A stretch of DNA of 64,000 nucleotides from Druceiella hillmani (GCA_039881145.1 JAYKKI010000063.1:11971001-12035000); one strand, 5' to 3'; positions 23,342 through 36,160 are shown, counted from the stretch's first letter. A program made the numbers and translations. Notes: generated from the letters alone by a model not told the origin.

Positions 23342-23506
23342 TTAACGACCTACACGAACAAACAAAAGCTGAAGTTTGAAAGTATATAACTTCCAGGCAG
23401 GACGGAAGTGATATTTGTGATCTCGACCTGCCATTAAAGTAATACCATCTAGTCCTTCAACGGAAACCTGTCTGAGAGGGTTGAACGTCCGGAAAATATT
23501 TGTGTA
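23342..23506 (-). CDS. Candidate terminal exon, unknown gene
   Basis: On the minus strand an acceptor ('TCTTAATTTTGCAG') is followed by 54 open codons ending in TAA at 23342-23344. The reading starts YTNIFRTFNPLRQVSVEGLD and continues with GITLMAGRDHKYHFRPAWKL. Codon use is varied and protein-like, with mixed hydrophobic and charged residues and local GC well above background. No domain is recognised and no upstream exon was located. It could be a true last exon or a relic of a mobile element. Confidence 0.4.
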   Translation of the reverse strand, partial: YTNIFRTFNPLRQVSVEGLDGITLMAGRDHKYHFRPAWKLYTFKLQLLFVRVGR

Positions 23507-23549
23507 CTGCAAAATTAAGACATATTCTGCTCGTTTTGCATACATTACG

Positions 23550-23895
23550 AGTTTTGGGGGTGTAATCGTGAAAATTGGAATGTTTGTTAGATAGCGTGAA
23601 TTTATCGTTATTGTCGAGTGGATTTTATTTTCACTGGGACAGCAAGAATTGAAATTTTCATTCTTAAAACGTACGAGTAGGTTTTTTCTTGTTTTTGAAT
23701 ATCCATAAAAATTTACAATTATTCAGCTGAGCCATTACTTCGATCCGAGATCGACTTACTTGCGTCAGAATTGTTAAGGGTCAACATAGAAAGAAAATTC
23801 TAATAAATTATATAAAGAACTGTTGTAAAAATTTCCGTCATTTCCCGTAATGTAATTGCGATCGTATAAATTTTCCGTCGTAAAAAAAAGAAACG
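23550..23895. other. AT-rich DNA without a recognised gene
   Basis: No gene or repeat family was recognised. Confidence 0.4.
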
Positions 23896-23900
23896 GACAT

Positions 23901-23901
23901 G

Positions 23902-23985
<84 letters not shown>
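23901..23985. repeat. (TA)n microsatellite
   Basis: TA tract interrupted by CATA and GTATA. Confidence 0.95.
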
Positions 23986-23989
23986 TTTC

Positions 23990-24590
23990 ATCTCATTAAA
24001 AATCACATATCTAGATCGTAGTAGACTTCACTAGAAATCTAGCTGTTTTTTCAAAAATAATGGCATTATTGTTGACATTTAATGGTATATATAACCATTA
24101 CGATCCTAACTCATAACGTAGGTAATCCATAACTGAAATCGAATGTCATGTCCGAAGATTTAAAAACATTTGCAACAAGACAAAATTACCTAATATACTT
24201 GTTTTATTTTGACACGACCATCAGGTAGTTTAAGATTTTATGTCCTGCCTCTTAAGACTATTTCGTCAAAATAAAATAATGGAGATAAAAGATGACTTAC
24301 ATGTAAAAGTGGGAATAAAATGGGTACTCCCTCTGGTTGTCATATAAATATATTTGTTAAGTGACTATCATTAAATTTATTGGTTTGTTTATTTTTTTCG
24401 TCGAAGTAAATTTATAATAAATTATTAATTTTATTATCCTATCCTTACCGTATCGTGCGTAATATAATCTCTAAGTTTATTGAAGTGAGGTATGAAATTG
24501 TCAAATTCAGATATTATTGCCGAAAACTAGATTTCTACTCAAGTCTGCTGCGGCAAAATGATTTACAGTGAGATGAAATAGCCATACATT
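23990..24590. other. AT-rich DNA without a recognised gene
   Basis: Nothing supported. A small palindrome 'TAATGGTATATATAACCATTA' minus one base is seen near 24080-24100. Confidence 0.4.
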
Positions 24591-24592
24591 AG

Positions 24593-24731
<139 letters not shown>

Positions 24732-24734
24732 TAC

Positions 24735-25755
24735 TTCCGCTTTTTGTATTTTACCTTAGATCTCTCTTGCTAATGTCGCACATTATAATTTACCGTTGTT
24801 CGACTGTATCGAAGAGCTAGCTCGTGTGCCAATAAGTCCATCCTGTGTAAATTTTAGTATCTATATTGTAATCAAAAAAACAAATAAGTAAATGTACGTA
24901 ACTTACATAGGTAATATAACCATTATTTTTTTCTACATTTAGTGGTTCTCAATTTAGCTAATGTAACTATATTATGACATATTATGAATTCTGTTTAAAA
25001 ATTACAATCCCTCAGTTTTTACGTGTAAAATTTGCGAAATTTTTAATCAAACTATAAGGCAATAAACATCAATTTTGAACAAAAAATATCGATATTTTGA
25101 TAAAACCTTTTATTTTCACCTATATGTTAAAAGACGTCAAAACAATCAAATTACCCGCACAACAGCTATCCCACCATCTTTTGTGATCCTCAGACAGGTA
25201 AATTTCATTGAAAATTTGGCAAAGGATAATTTAATTCAGTAATATTACCATTTCGTGAAAATATTCTTAAATATTACGCGAGAAAAATCTTGACACCTTA
25301 AAACATCATGAAATAAAGGAAATACATATTTCACGCGAAGATAAAATGCCGTGCAAATTATTGTTTGGTATTTTCTGTTCAAATTTGATGCTGCCCATCT
25401 GACTTTCAAATTAAATCATCAATAAATTTCTAACGTAATAGAAACACAAGAACTTGTAGAGAAAACAATTTTAGATTTTTCAAAACTCGAGGGAATTTTG
25501 TATAGAAATTGGATATAACGTGGCTGAAAAAATGTTTTCTTTGAACATTGTATAATGTTAAGTTTAAGGGCAAAAGATTTATGCAAAAACTTAGATAAGA
25601 GCTTTGAAAAAGATTTTTTCACTTGTACTCTTGTAAGAATATTTGTCGAGATATTTGAAGTTGTATTGGTCATAACTTTTGTTAATTTTTTAATTTATTT
25701 TAATACTACTTGATTAATATGCCTCAGCTTTTTTCTAGTTTTCGTCACAAACATT
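24735..25755. other. AT-rich DNA without a recognised gene
   Basis: The 84-residue minus-strand open frame at 25419-25673 is Ser/Lys/Phe-rich and matches nothing known to me. It is treated as chance. Confidence 0.4.
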
Positions 25756-25759
25756 TTAT

Positions 25760-26720
25760 ATACGTAGGTTACTGAATAACTATGTATCTAAAGCACGAAC
25801 TCTATCTATTCCAAGTTTTACAAAAATCGGTTTAACCGTTTATAAGTTCTTAAGTAACAAGTATTCTAGCACATTTTTCGTGACATTAATATTTTACTTA
25901 TATAAACTCGCGAGTACCAGCTTATAGCTTATTCCGCTATGTATTTTTAGTTTACTCCCTCACTAGAACTATGTATTGATATATCTGTTAGGCATTTAGG
26001 TGCACCTAATTAACAAATATCCTAACTCATTTTCATATTATTAATATTCCACGTGAGTTAATTCGCATGTAACAGCTTATAGCATACTTCACCACACAAT
26101 CTATATATATTTGGCTTACTTCATCACTGGAACTATGTATAAATATATAAAGCATGTACTATGTCTATTCCTTTTCTTTATTAAGTTTCAGAAAAATATG
26201 TTTAGCCATTTAGGGGCGTTTATCAAACCTCCTAACACAATTTCGTGGTATTATTCTAAGTGTGTAAATTCGAGCTTAATAGCTTATAGCTTACGCCACT
26301 AGACGATTTATGTTTATTTACCTTACTTCATCACTACAATTATGTATAAATAAATATATAAAATATGAACTATGTCTATACCAAGTTCTGTAAAAATGTA
26401 TTTAGCCTTTTAACAAATATTTCATTTCGTGGTCAAATAGTACATTTTCGTGGAATTAATATTTTACGAGTGTAAATTCGTGAGGAACAGCTTATAGCTT
26501 GTTCTGCCACACGAACTATGTTTATATAACTTCCTTCATTATAAAAACTATATACATTTATGTAAACCACGAATTGTATCTCTACTGAGTTTTATAAAAA
26601 TCTATTTAAGTAAGAAATATCCAAGTACATTTTTCGTGGTATCAGTATTTTACATGAATAAAATGTTATTGCTTACTCTATTACACGAACTATGTTTACT
26701 TGTACTTATTTTGGTAAAGA
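25760..26720. repeat. Eroded tandem array, about 205-bp unit, 4-5 copies
   Basis: Successive units carry 'GAACTATGTAT', 'TCTATTCCAAGTTTTA', 'ATTTTTCGTG', 'TAATATTTTAC' and 'CAGCTTATAGCTTA'. The last block recurs near 25918, 26071, 26281 and 26489, with a decayed one near 26665. Units are diverged with deletions, so the array is old. It is noncoding. Confidence 0.7.
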
Positions 26721-26724
26721 TGTT

Positions 26725-27100
26725 TTAGTCGACTTTAGAGTTGTTTGGGAGTAATGAATAAAAAACCAAAAAAGTTTTCGCATTTATATTATAAGCAGTT
26801 TTCATTCCATTAAAAAATGTTAGAAATAAAACTCGATCTTATTGTTTATTATTTAAAATCATTCTTAAATTTACATAATAATTATGTTTATGCTTATCAT
26901 AATATAAATTTGGTCCAGACATAGTTTGTGATTTGTGTACATAAACATATTTCGTGTCCTGGAAATTAGAAAAAAAACTTTAGGTTTATTACTTTGGTGG
27001 TACTTGAGATTCAATAAAGAAATTAACAAAATATTTTGAATGATTAAGCTAAAGTTGTTACCCACGAAGTTATTTACGTAGAATTTTTATGAAACTGGGT
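26725..27100. other. AT-rich DNA without a recognised gene
   Basis: The 64-residue minus-strand open frame at 26871-27065 is Ile/Asn/Leu-rich, as expected for AT-rich noncoding DNA. Confidence 0.4.
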
Positions 27101-27104
27101 ATAC

Positions 27105-27396
27105 ACAATTAAATGAAACTACGTGATGTAGTATTATTTCTACTTTCTTTATCACAACCTAGGTTTCGTTTTATTACAACATCTTCAGGTAGGATATTAG
27201 CAAAGATGCTAATATGGTAGGATATTAGCAAAGATTCTAATCATTGCTAATATCCCACCTGAAGATGTTGTAATACAACGAAACCTAGGTCGTGGTAAAG
27301 AAATTAAAGAAAGTAGAAATAATACTACATCACGTAGTTTCATTTAATTATGAATAATGAATTTCTACAAAATTAACGCCAAATATATTCAAAACT
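27105..27396. mobile_element. Foldback element, copy 2
   Basis: A near-palindrome: left arm 'AATTAAATGAAACTACGTGA' through 'CACAACCTAGGTTTCG', right arm its reverse complement. The centre holds repeated 'GGATATTAGCAAAGAT' segments. To the right it extends into 'TTAACGCCAAATATATTC', the reverse complement of the left flank of copy 1 at 15675. Left and right arms differ by several substitutions. Confidence 0.75.
27254..27296 (+). ncRNA. Hammerhead-ribozyme-like motif in foldback copy 2
   Basis: Its core from CCCAC to GTGGT is identical to the copy at 15811: CTGAAGA at 27259, GAAAC at 27280 and the putative cleavage C at 27291. The inverted left arm has a mutated version on the minus strand, with GTTGT/AAAAC in stem II and U in place of C at the cleavage site. 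It shares the extra U after CTGAAGA. Confidence 0.4.
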
Positions 27397-27524
27397 GGGT
27401 ATATTCATAGTTCATTCTTCGGATAGGCTACTTTTTAATTGGAATAGGAGAAAATTTAGGATTTTTATCAGTAGTGAAAAAAACACATCACCAGGAATTA
27501 CTTATAGCAGGGAACTTTATTTGG

Positions 27525-27562
27525 GCGCTAGCGTCTCAGTCACTGCGCTACGGGCCGGTTTA
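27525..27562 (-). other. tRNA-like A-box remnant
   Basis: On the minus strand 'CGTAGCGCAGTGACTGAGAC' and 'GCTAGCGCCC' resemble the A-box region of tRNA-derived SINEs. No B box follows, so only a decayed SINE head is suggested. Confidence 0.3.
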
Positions 27563-27564
27563 TT

Positions 27565-28017
27565 ATATAATGTCGAAGTTCGTATAAATAATTTAATTAG
27601 TATTTTCTAATGTTATTTTTTTAAATAAATATGCCTATACATTAAAATAATAATCGGAAATATAAAAATATATACCACAATATTTTTTTACTATTCTGAC
27701 ACCAAATATCCTGTACACACATAAGTTTATTTATTCTATAGCAACAATGTCCTGTCTCGTTTAAGCGTCACGCTACAAAAGACAATCGAATTGTATAATT
27801 TAAAACTAATTTATTGCATCTTCCTCACTACAATACGCTGTAACGAAAATGATGTATACCGAATAGTATATATGGGTATACGTTTTGTACGCATCAGAAT
27901 ATCGAATATTTTTCCGAAATGTTTTGTATCTCTAAGTTTTGTGTCATCATCAGCAATGATTATCTATTTTTCTCCACTAAAATTCACGTTTAATATTATT
28001 CCTAGATAACGGTTCAA

Positions 28018-28090
<73 letters not shown>

Positions 28091-30280
28091 AAATACAACA
28101 GATTTTGTAAATACTCATCGTCCGATTCACCCAATGTTCCATTTTAGAATGAAATGGAACATGGGGTTTTTTAAATTAAATTAATTTTTTTTTAATTTGT
28201 TATTCCAGATATAATATGAATTAGACTTAATCAACTGGCAAAATTGTCCAACAGCTATTGTATAATGAACCAAATATTCCCCCATTACTAACGTATGTAC
28301 TTTTTTGTTGTATCTTAGCTATAAAATTATTCTTATCGAAACTAGGTCAACAGAGAAAACAATTTTACTCGAACCTTACTGATTTATATTACAATGAAGT
28401 TCACCGAACAATCAATAGGTACAGTATTTTAGGGGGACTTTAGACGTACACAGTTTACCTGGAATGTGGGTAACTATGACTAAATTACCTAAAATGAGCT
28501 TAGTATGACTAACATCAATCAGGTACGAGTCATTAAAGCTATCAAGTCCGCGCGAATTTTAAAATATTTTATGCGATTTCGCTGAATTCATTATGTGAGA
28601 AATGTTAAAAGCTTTCTTTAACTAATTACTTTTAAATATTACCGTACAATTATAATTTATTTATAAGGTTCTTGAATGAAAAACTTAAGAAAAATTCATT
28701 CTTTTATTTTTCGTTGAAAGTACATATAATTCGTCCGTATGTTGATACTTCCGATCTACAAAATATACGCAATGTGTGGGTTTCATCAATACATTTTTGA
28801 CATGCTTTATTTTCATTTCGATTTACAATGCTTTATAAATAAATCTTAAAAATAATTGAAATCAAAATATTAACGAATATTGTTACATGATATTTAAATT
28901 TTATTTCATTAATATGTATTTTTTCTTTGAATAATTACTAAAAATATCAGCACATTCAGCAAATGTATTAAATTATAATTTATCATTCTTGTGGGACGTA
29001 CAGTACAGTCTAATACTATATGCTCAAGTCTACAGTTTTCCAAATAAATTTATTTCGACTCCATTTAGCGGAGATGAACATACATTTGACAATACAATTG
29101 ACGTTGGAAATACTTCATATATTTATTCTTTGCCAATATTTTAATGTTTTAAAAAATACCATGGTTTAAATCTTATCCATATTACAGTTCCAACTCTCCA
29201 TAGCTTCGACCTTTATTTTAAAAGCTTCTTCAGCATCAAAATCGTCAAAATAATTATGGGTTTTTCTGCAAATTATTTTATGCCTATCGGTCGTTTATAG
29301 AACCAGTTAAAAACCCAATTAAAGAAGAACCAATTAAGGGAGAAAAAAATTTGGAAAGAACATATAAAATAATTTTTGGATATTTTTTGTAAAAGCTTCG
29401 CGGAGGATAATAATGAAAAAATCTGAAAATTTTCGAAGTGCTTATTGGTTTATACTCGTACAATAGAATCGCTGGCAGTTGTCCCTTTTCTCCCTAAAAT
29501 TTTCTACAAGATTTCCTGTTAGCAATACATAAAATGTTTCCCTTGTAAATAATCGCTTTAATTTTGTTCGCCTAAAAGATTACTGTTTTACAAAAAAATT
29601 ATATATCGAATTCCATAATTTTAATTGCATTTTTCTTTTCATATATTAAGAATTATTTTCATTTGCGGTTTATTTTTAACTCGACATAAAACTAAAAATT
29701 CTTTTATTTATTTATTTTTTACATGCATTTATAAAAACATCGGTATACATTAATATGTTTCAATAGCGGTTACAAGACAGTTACTAAATTCGATGACAAT
29801 AAAATATATAGAGACGACACATTTCCAAATGTATATCTTCACTCGTCATAATGTCATAAAACTCCGATGAAACCGAAATTACGTGATTAAGTAGTTGAAA
29901 ACGGGGTAAATTTTGGAATTCCGCTATAATTCGGATTTAGACATAATATGATGACTACGTCAGTACAGGATATTATTAGGTAAAAACTCAGAGTTTTCCA
30001 ATCAAATAAGGTACGAAATTTTTCCATTTAATAATCAGAAATAAAATATATGAATAAAATTTATCTTTTATGTACCAATCATGGTAACTCATGTCGATTT
30101 ATGAAGGAGAAAATTAATAAGGAATGGAAGAAGGAAGTTTCCACACCGTCTCTTGTACCAATTTGGAAAGAATATATTTCAGACAAATTCAGTCATCAGG
30201 CTGTATTTACTTTTATGTAAACTCCAAATAATTCGCTCGCTCTGTAAATAAAATTTGTATCCCATATGTTTTGATCATAT
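27565..30280. other. AT-rich DNA with a TA tract
   Basis: (TA)n occupies about 28025-28087. A small inverted repeat 'GTTCCATTT...AAATGGAAC' is at about 28127-28150. No supported gene was seen; the open frames at 27791 and 28258 (60-72 residues) have AT-driven composition. Confidence 0.45.
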
Positions 30281-30284
30281 CCTA

Positions 30285-30450
30285 TCCCCATTCACCGCAA
30301 TATGGCGGGTTAAAAGGTATGTTTTCTTTTTTCCATAAGTATTATCTCTACTCATCACAAGATGGCTGTACAAAACGTACTTTTTGTTATAACTTTCTCC
30401 CTACTCAACACAAGTTGGCGAGATAAAATGCATTTTGTATAAATTATTTC
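30285..30450. repeat. Degenerate tandem repeat, about 60-bp unit, three copies
   Basis: The blocks 'ATTCACCGCAATATGGCGGG', 'ACTCATCACAAGATGGCTG' and 'ACTCAACACAAGTTGGCGAG' are each followed by 'AAAA(G/C)GTA' and a T-rich stretch. Confidence 0.55.
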
Positions 30451-30454
30451 CAGT

Positions 30455-32390
30455 GAAATTATGTTTTTTGTAATTAGTTGGAATTAACATGCAGAATCCT
30501 AAAGATGATTATTACCCATTGAACGGTAAAACATTTCTAAAATCGGTTAACTAGGATCTGAGATTACCCACGACAAACAAACTCATAAGGTTTACCTCTT
30601 TTTAATGGCATTCTGTGTAAAGAAGTTTACTTCGAAATCAAACATTTCCGGTAATATTTTAGTTTTGTAGTTAAATTAAATGGAAATTACAGACTTTTAT
30701 CTAAATTACTGCCTGTCTCTCTCCAGCAGCCTCATACAAAGTTTTTGTAGTTTTAGGCAAATGAAAATTAAATTTAGCAAATCAGATTTCTAATAATACC
30801 TACAATGACGATATGATTTTCAGATGGACATTTATATTGTTTTACATCAAAACCAATAACTTTTTTAATATACCTTCATATATTCTTAAAATAGTTTTCT
30901 TTTTTTAAGTTCATGCTGAATGGAAGTATATAGTTTTTACAGATAATATAAGAATAACGGCATTTAGCTAGTACTTGCATTAATTGCTTAAAGGAATATA
31001 GGCGACCAATTTCTGGTGTGTAGCAAGCTCCATAGAAAAACGACAGTGGGTTAATACGAAGATAATATTGTCGCAAATAAACTGATAAATTTAGGCATCT
31101 TTATAAAAATATTTTTAATATCGCTAGTTAACCAAAAATTTTATTTTTTATTCAATAAATCATTCTAAGAAAAATTTTAAAATATGAAGGTAAAATAACA
31201 GAGTACGGATAAAAAAGGACAAGAAGATTTGTAAAAAACAGAGCCAAGAACAGTTGCCAAGCACCAAAAAAAGCAGTTTTCAAGAAAATAATTCTTAAAA
31301 AGGAAAATATATTGATAAATCATTGCGAAACATCAATAGGTTTGCATTCTGGTATTTACTCAATTGATGGAAAGAATAATTAACAAAATCAATGATGAAT
31401 TGGGTATAGTACGTACGTAGAGACCAATGGACCAACGGATTTAATCATAATATCAACGGAGGGAAATGCATTAATTTTTCAATCCCAAATTTAAGTCATG
31501 GCAATTTTTTTTTTAAATAATAAAAAATTGTATCATTTTTAAGAAGACCTTGTATTTCCAGAAATATATATAAAAATGATTACTTATAAAATTACCGGAG
31601 TTATAATTACTTCTACCCTCAACATACGAGACTGTCGCGCTAATCGATCATGAAACACAACCGCGGGCTATGCAATACTCATATGACGTGCGGCTGCCAT
31701 TAGCTTTAGCGCGAGGCACAAATCACGTAATATCTATGGACATGTGGCTATTTAGCCCGAATTAAATGTGCGCACAATACGTGCTTTGTCTATTTTTATT
31801 TTTTTATTCTCACTAATAGATAGAAGTAATATATTATTCGGAAGTCATAAATTAATAAAGTAACTAAGCAAAAGTCTGCAATTACAAACAAAAATTAAGG
31901 GCAAAATGAACACTTTGTACGTTGTCTGCAAAACATAAAAACATACAGATTTGTACATAACCATATAAACAGCATGCGTCAGAGGCTAAGGTATGTTAAC
32001 AGAGACCGAGAAAAGAAAGAAGGATATTACAGAAGTTACAACTTTTGAATGCAACTTTGAAATTATATTATAATTTAGTGGGGAGTATAGGGCATAACGC
32101 AATTTATTCCATAATTCAACAACGCGTACTGTAAATGAGCTTACGTAGTAATCATATTACGTAGTAGTGTTTTCCTTCATAACGAGGGGACGTTTTCAAA
32201 GATTACTCGAAGATCAGGAGCAAGCAAGCGGTAAATCTGCAACTAGGCTTTCTGGAATTTCTAGAATTATTTCATATATTGAATTTAAAAATGGTATATG
32301 GAAAAGTTAATTTATTTTTGACACGGATTTCAGTACTGTGCTTAATTCCACACTGGGTCAGTTTTAAAAAATGAAAATGTCAATTGCAAT
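30455..32390. other. AT-rich DNA with one GC-balanced island
   Basis: 31625-31775 is clearly more GC-rich than its surroundings ('GACTGTCGCGCTAATCG', 'CAACCGCGGGCTATGC', 'TTAGCTTTAGCGCGAGG') but has no sustained frame with splice signals. It may be a conserved regulatory element or an element remnant. The rest is featureless. Confidence 0.4.
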
Positions 32391-32396
32391 AAAAAC

Positions 32397-32406
32397 ACAC
32401 ATATAC

Positions 32407-32451
<45 letters not shown>

Positions 32452-32462
32452 GGTGTATACGT
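32397..32462. repeat. (CATA)/(TA)n(TG)n microsatellite
   Basis: A TA tract passes into a TG tract. The open frame across it is an artefact. Confidence 0.9.
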
Positions 32463-32984
32463 ACACATATAAATGTATATGTACATGGGCTCCACATTCC
32501 CGTAATAGTCGCATGTGAGGCGTATGTAATGTCGTGCATTATTAATTTTGTAATAACTTAATAAACAATTAAAATATCACAAAAGGAGCATAATATACTT
32601 GATGTATTTTAAAATAAGGAATTTATATCGTCGTTATTTTTGCGCTGCTGGAAGTATTAATTACTTTGAATGTAATTTTTTTATGACACGGAGAGAATTT
32701 AACAATGCCATCTCTTACCCAAATTTCAATATAAATTTCAATATATCAATCATAATTTTATAGACACTTATATAATTATTGGTAAATGGTGTTAGAATAT
32801 AGGACTGTACATAGTTTTAAAACTATTGAGATTTTGATGTTTTGAAAAATTATTTTTATCTAACTAAAATATTAAACATTTTTATTCACATAATATTGAT
32901 TTGAGAAGAAAATTATTTTATTTTTGAGAAAAAATGCCCTACATATGTGTATTCAAATAGTATACTCAATAAAAAACATGGCTT

Positions 32985-33690
32985 ACGATAAAGTTCTTAC
33001 AGAGTAGACAAAGAAAAAAGATTTGATAATCATTTTTTGGCTTTTTAGTGCAGTATTTTTAAAACCATATTTCCTTTTCGTTTTTTAAATCTGTTTTTCC
33101 TTTTCATAGTTTTATATTAAAGTAGCGAATATTTTTTTGAATTTGCTTTATATTCAGAACTGATTTTTAAAATATTAATGCTTTATTAAATAAAACTTCT
33201 ACAGAATTAAAATTAGCAGAGCAGCATAGTTCATTAGATTGAGGTGGTTCTTTTTGATTTTGTGTTTCTGGGGTACTGAGCGTGTATCCCCTCAATCTCT
33301 ATCGTGCATCAGTATTACAAGACGTCTTTCCGGCAAGCGGAGGACATTCCAATTCTTCGATCTGACTCCGTTTCATTGAATCAATCCGATGGGTTAATTT
33401 TATTATATTATCACCAGAGCTACAAACAACTTCTAAGTTTCATGATGATTCAGTAATTAAAAGCCCCCAAACACGGTTAGGTTATATTGTTCCGTTATTG
33501 AGTTCAGTGCTTAACTTCTGGTTCTATTTCATTGAATCAATTCGATGGTACAATTTTACTCTATTGTTACCAGAACTATGCACGACTGTCAAATTTCATA
33601 ATGATATAATAAGTAAAAGTGCAGGAAATTTAGTCTCTTAGATTCTATTACATAATTAGTTACAGGTGAACTTATAAAATCGTGTTAAAT
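32985..33690 (+). repeat. Dispersed family R2, copy 1 (uninterrupted)
   Basis: It matches 54950-57195 along its length: 'AGAGTAGACAAAGAAAAAAG', 'TTTAGTGCAGTATTT', 'CCAATTCTTCGATCTG', 'GAGTTCAGTGCTTAACTTC' and 'TAGTTACAGGTGAAC'. It contains an internal repeat of about 150 bp ('GAATCAATCCGATGG' and 'GAATCAATTCGATGG'). No protein is encoded. It provides the empty site for the Tc1-like element inserted in copy 2. Confidence 0.75.
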
Positions 33691-33694
33691 AGTA

Positions 33695-35290
33695 AAATAT
33701 AATACCAATTTAATTACTGTTTCAAATACACGTGTACTAATTATAATAACAGAATTAAGGTTAATTATAACAAATGTTTGCGGTTAAAAATTATGTTTGT
33801 TGTAATGTTATTCTACTTAAAAGAAAAACAATTCCTCTTTCATATTACATCCAATGAAAATGAATGATAAGAAATATGGAAATGACGATTTATTGCACTC
33901 TGGGGTAATGCAGTGAAAAATACCTTCTAATTTATAATGTTGTACTTTGTGAAAGTATGGAGCTCGTTAAAATAGATTTTCAATAGACTTATAGGTGTTT
34001 TCAAAACACGTTAACAATATACCATTTTCTGCATCTAATTAAAGTGGTTGATACAACTATCCATATTGGGTATTTAGCTTCTTTACAGTTACTGTTTTGT
34101 TAATAAGGGGAACAATTAAAATAACCAAAAGACAGTTGTCATCCTTCATAGTAAAAAGAACGTAAAATGTCGTAAAAATTCACATAGGGCACAGGCTAGT
34201 AAATGGTTTAAGTATAATTTTAGCATCGATTAAGAAAAAACAGCTTTCTGGCTGTAAATCGGAATGATAGTAAGGGTTACGATACTTTTAACATTTATTA
34301 CACCATAGTATCATTCCTTTACGGAAACTGTGTGTTTCGTAGGCTTATCCAGATACGAAAAAGAATAGCATAGTTTACACATTTTTAAACTATTCAATTG
34401 CAATAAAAACTATCAACATCAATTCCTGAAATATTTTACAAGCGTTTGATAAATCCCTTTGCAATTCAGCCCTTAGTTGCTACGATCAGAAAATAGTGCC
34501 CCTAAATCGAAGCGATCATTTTTCGCTGCAAGGCTATGAAATGGGTTGATTTTATTACATTATTTGAAATATTTTAGCGTCATATTAATTTATACCTTAT
34601 GCAAATAAATCCCCTTTTCATTGTCTATAAAGATTATAACAGGGGGAACGTAAATTGTACAATATTTGAATGAAATAGTAACGCTATTACGTGGAGTCAA
34701 AGTTTTAAATGTGATAAAGTTAATGAGAATAAATATTTAAATAATTTGGAAGAAAAGAAAAACAAGGTTGAAAAAAATGCATTTTGCAGCAACTGACATC
34801 TAGCGAAATTGTTTTTTTTATTAATTTAAAAAAAAACAATCCAAGAACGCAGAAATAAAGAATGTACTTGTTTTAATGTGAAACGCGAGGCTATGTGTAG
34901 GCTTTTGTGAAGATTGCATTTGGTTTTGATTGTCTTATTGTTCAGCTTTTATATATTTCGTATTGTTGGAATCATAAGGTGCTAAATATTGAAATGGCCT
35001 GACGCAAATAACTTCACTTTTGTACGAGACTAGCAATGGTATGTTGTTGTATTTATAAAACAATAAAAACTTGAAAGTTTAAATACAATTTGTTTTTTCT
35101 TTGTAAAGTTCCCTAAAAATTAAAGTAAAAAAAAAAATTTAAAGAACTAATTATAAAAATTAAAATCACCAACAAATTGTGGTCATCCTTTATACTAAAA
35201 GGAAAATAAAATGTCGTAAAAATTCACACTTTGCACAGGAAAGACATTTATTAGAATATTTTAAAGAACTTACTAAATATCACCTAAATG
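33695..35290. other. AT-rich DNA with a short repeated segment
   Basis: A ~60-bp block occurs at about 34138-34195 and again at 35178-35240, sharing 'AAAATGTCGTAAAAATTCAC' and 'GCACAGG'. No gene was recognised. Confidence 0.5.
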
Positions 35291-35309
35291 TTTAGGCGCT
35301 GTACCACCG

Positions 35310-35560
35310 GATACACGTATACGCATATTCACAGAGCATACAAACACGCTGGCACTCACACATGCACGCAAGCCAACACACACCCACACACGCAAAAAAA
35401 ACTTACACACTCACACGCGTAGGCACATTGTACATATTCCCGCTCATACATATGCACGTATGCATGTATATACACTCTTACACACATACACAAAGAAACA
35501 TGTGCGCGCTCACCCACAAGCATGTATATGTATATAAACACAGCACATATACAGACCCAT
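35310..35560. repeat. Degenerate CA-rich simple sequence
   Basis: Long run of CACA, CATA and CGCA units with interruptions. The 70- and 97-residue open frames here (Cys/Val-rich and His/Thr-rich) are repeat artefacts. Confidence 0.8.
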
Positions 35561-35789
35561 ATACACATTTGAGCGTATTTGAATGCCTGTTTATATTAAC
35601 TTTATATTTTTTTATTTTGAAAACAATAAAAGCCCGATTTTCTAATTTATGCTAGTGTTTGGATTTGCATAATTGAAATCAAACGTTTAATACTTTTGTT
35701 ATTTTCATACATTGTTATCAGTGACTTCATAATTTGTTGCGTCTAAGCGTGGAAGCAAGAAACACTGAGTATAATGGGTTTTTCAAATT

Positions 35790-36160
35790 GTTGAGTACGT
35801 TTTTTTTAATTTGAAAAAAAAATGCTTATGGAAGTAATCGTAGACCGAGTTGATGACGGTACACTAACATCAAATTTATAAAAATGCATAAAACGGAATA
35901 CTTATAAGTTTATCTGTCAGTCTGTCTATCGGAATCGATTTTCTCAGAATTTGTGCGACGTAAAAATTTCAAATTTAAGTGTAGCAATACATTATATTAA
36001 CCCACATATTTTGCTAACTTTTTAAACTTTTCACGTAACATTTAAAGAGGAGGTAAAATATTGGTATATAAATATGTCTTTTTAATTTTACGTAGAATGT
36101 TGATCATCATTTGAAAAATATGCAAAAATAAAGCTTCCTCCGCCTTATTCTCTAAACTAA
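35790..36160 (+). repeat. Dispersed family R1, copy 4
   Basis: It contains 'CTGTCAGTCTGTCTATCGG', 'GATTTTCTCAGAATTTG', 'GACGTAAAAATTTCAAATTT' and 'AACCCACATATTTTGCTAA', in the same order as the copy at 11.9 kb. It ends in a 'CTTCCTCCGCC' stretch. Confidence 0.5.

Noticed and set aside
23800..24006. 68-residue minus-strand frame
   Set aside because: Also a (TA)n translation.
35356..35655. Cys-rich and His/Thr-rich frames of 70-97 residues
   Set aside because: Same reason: degenerate CA-rich simple sequence.
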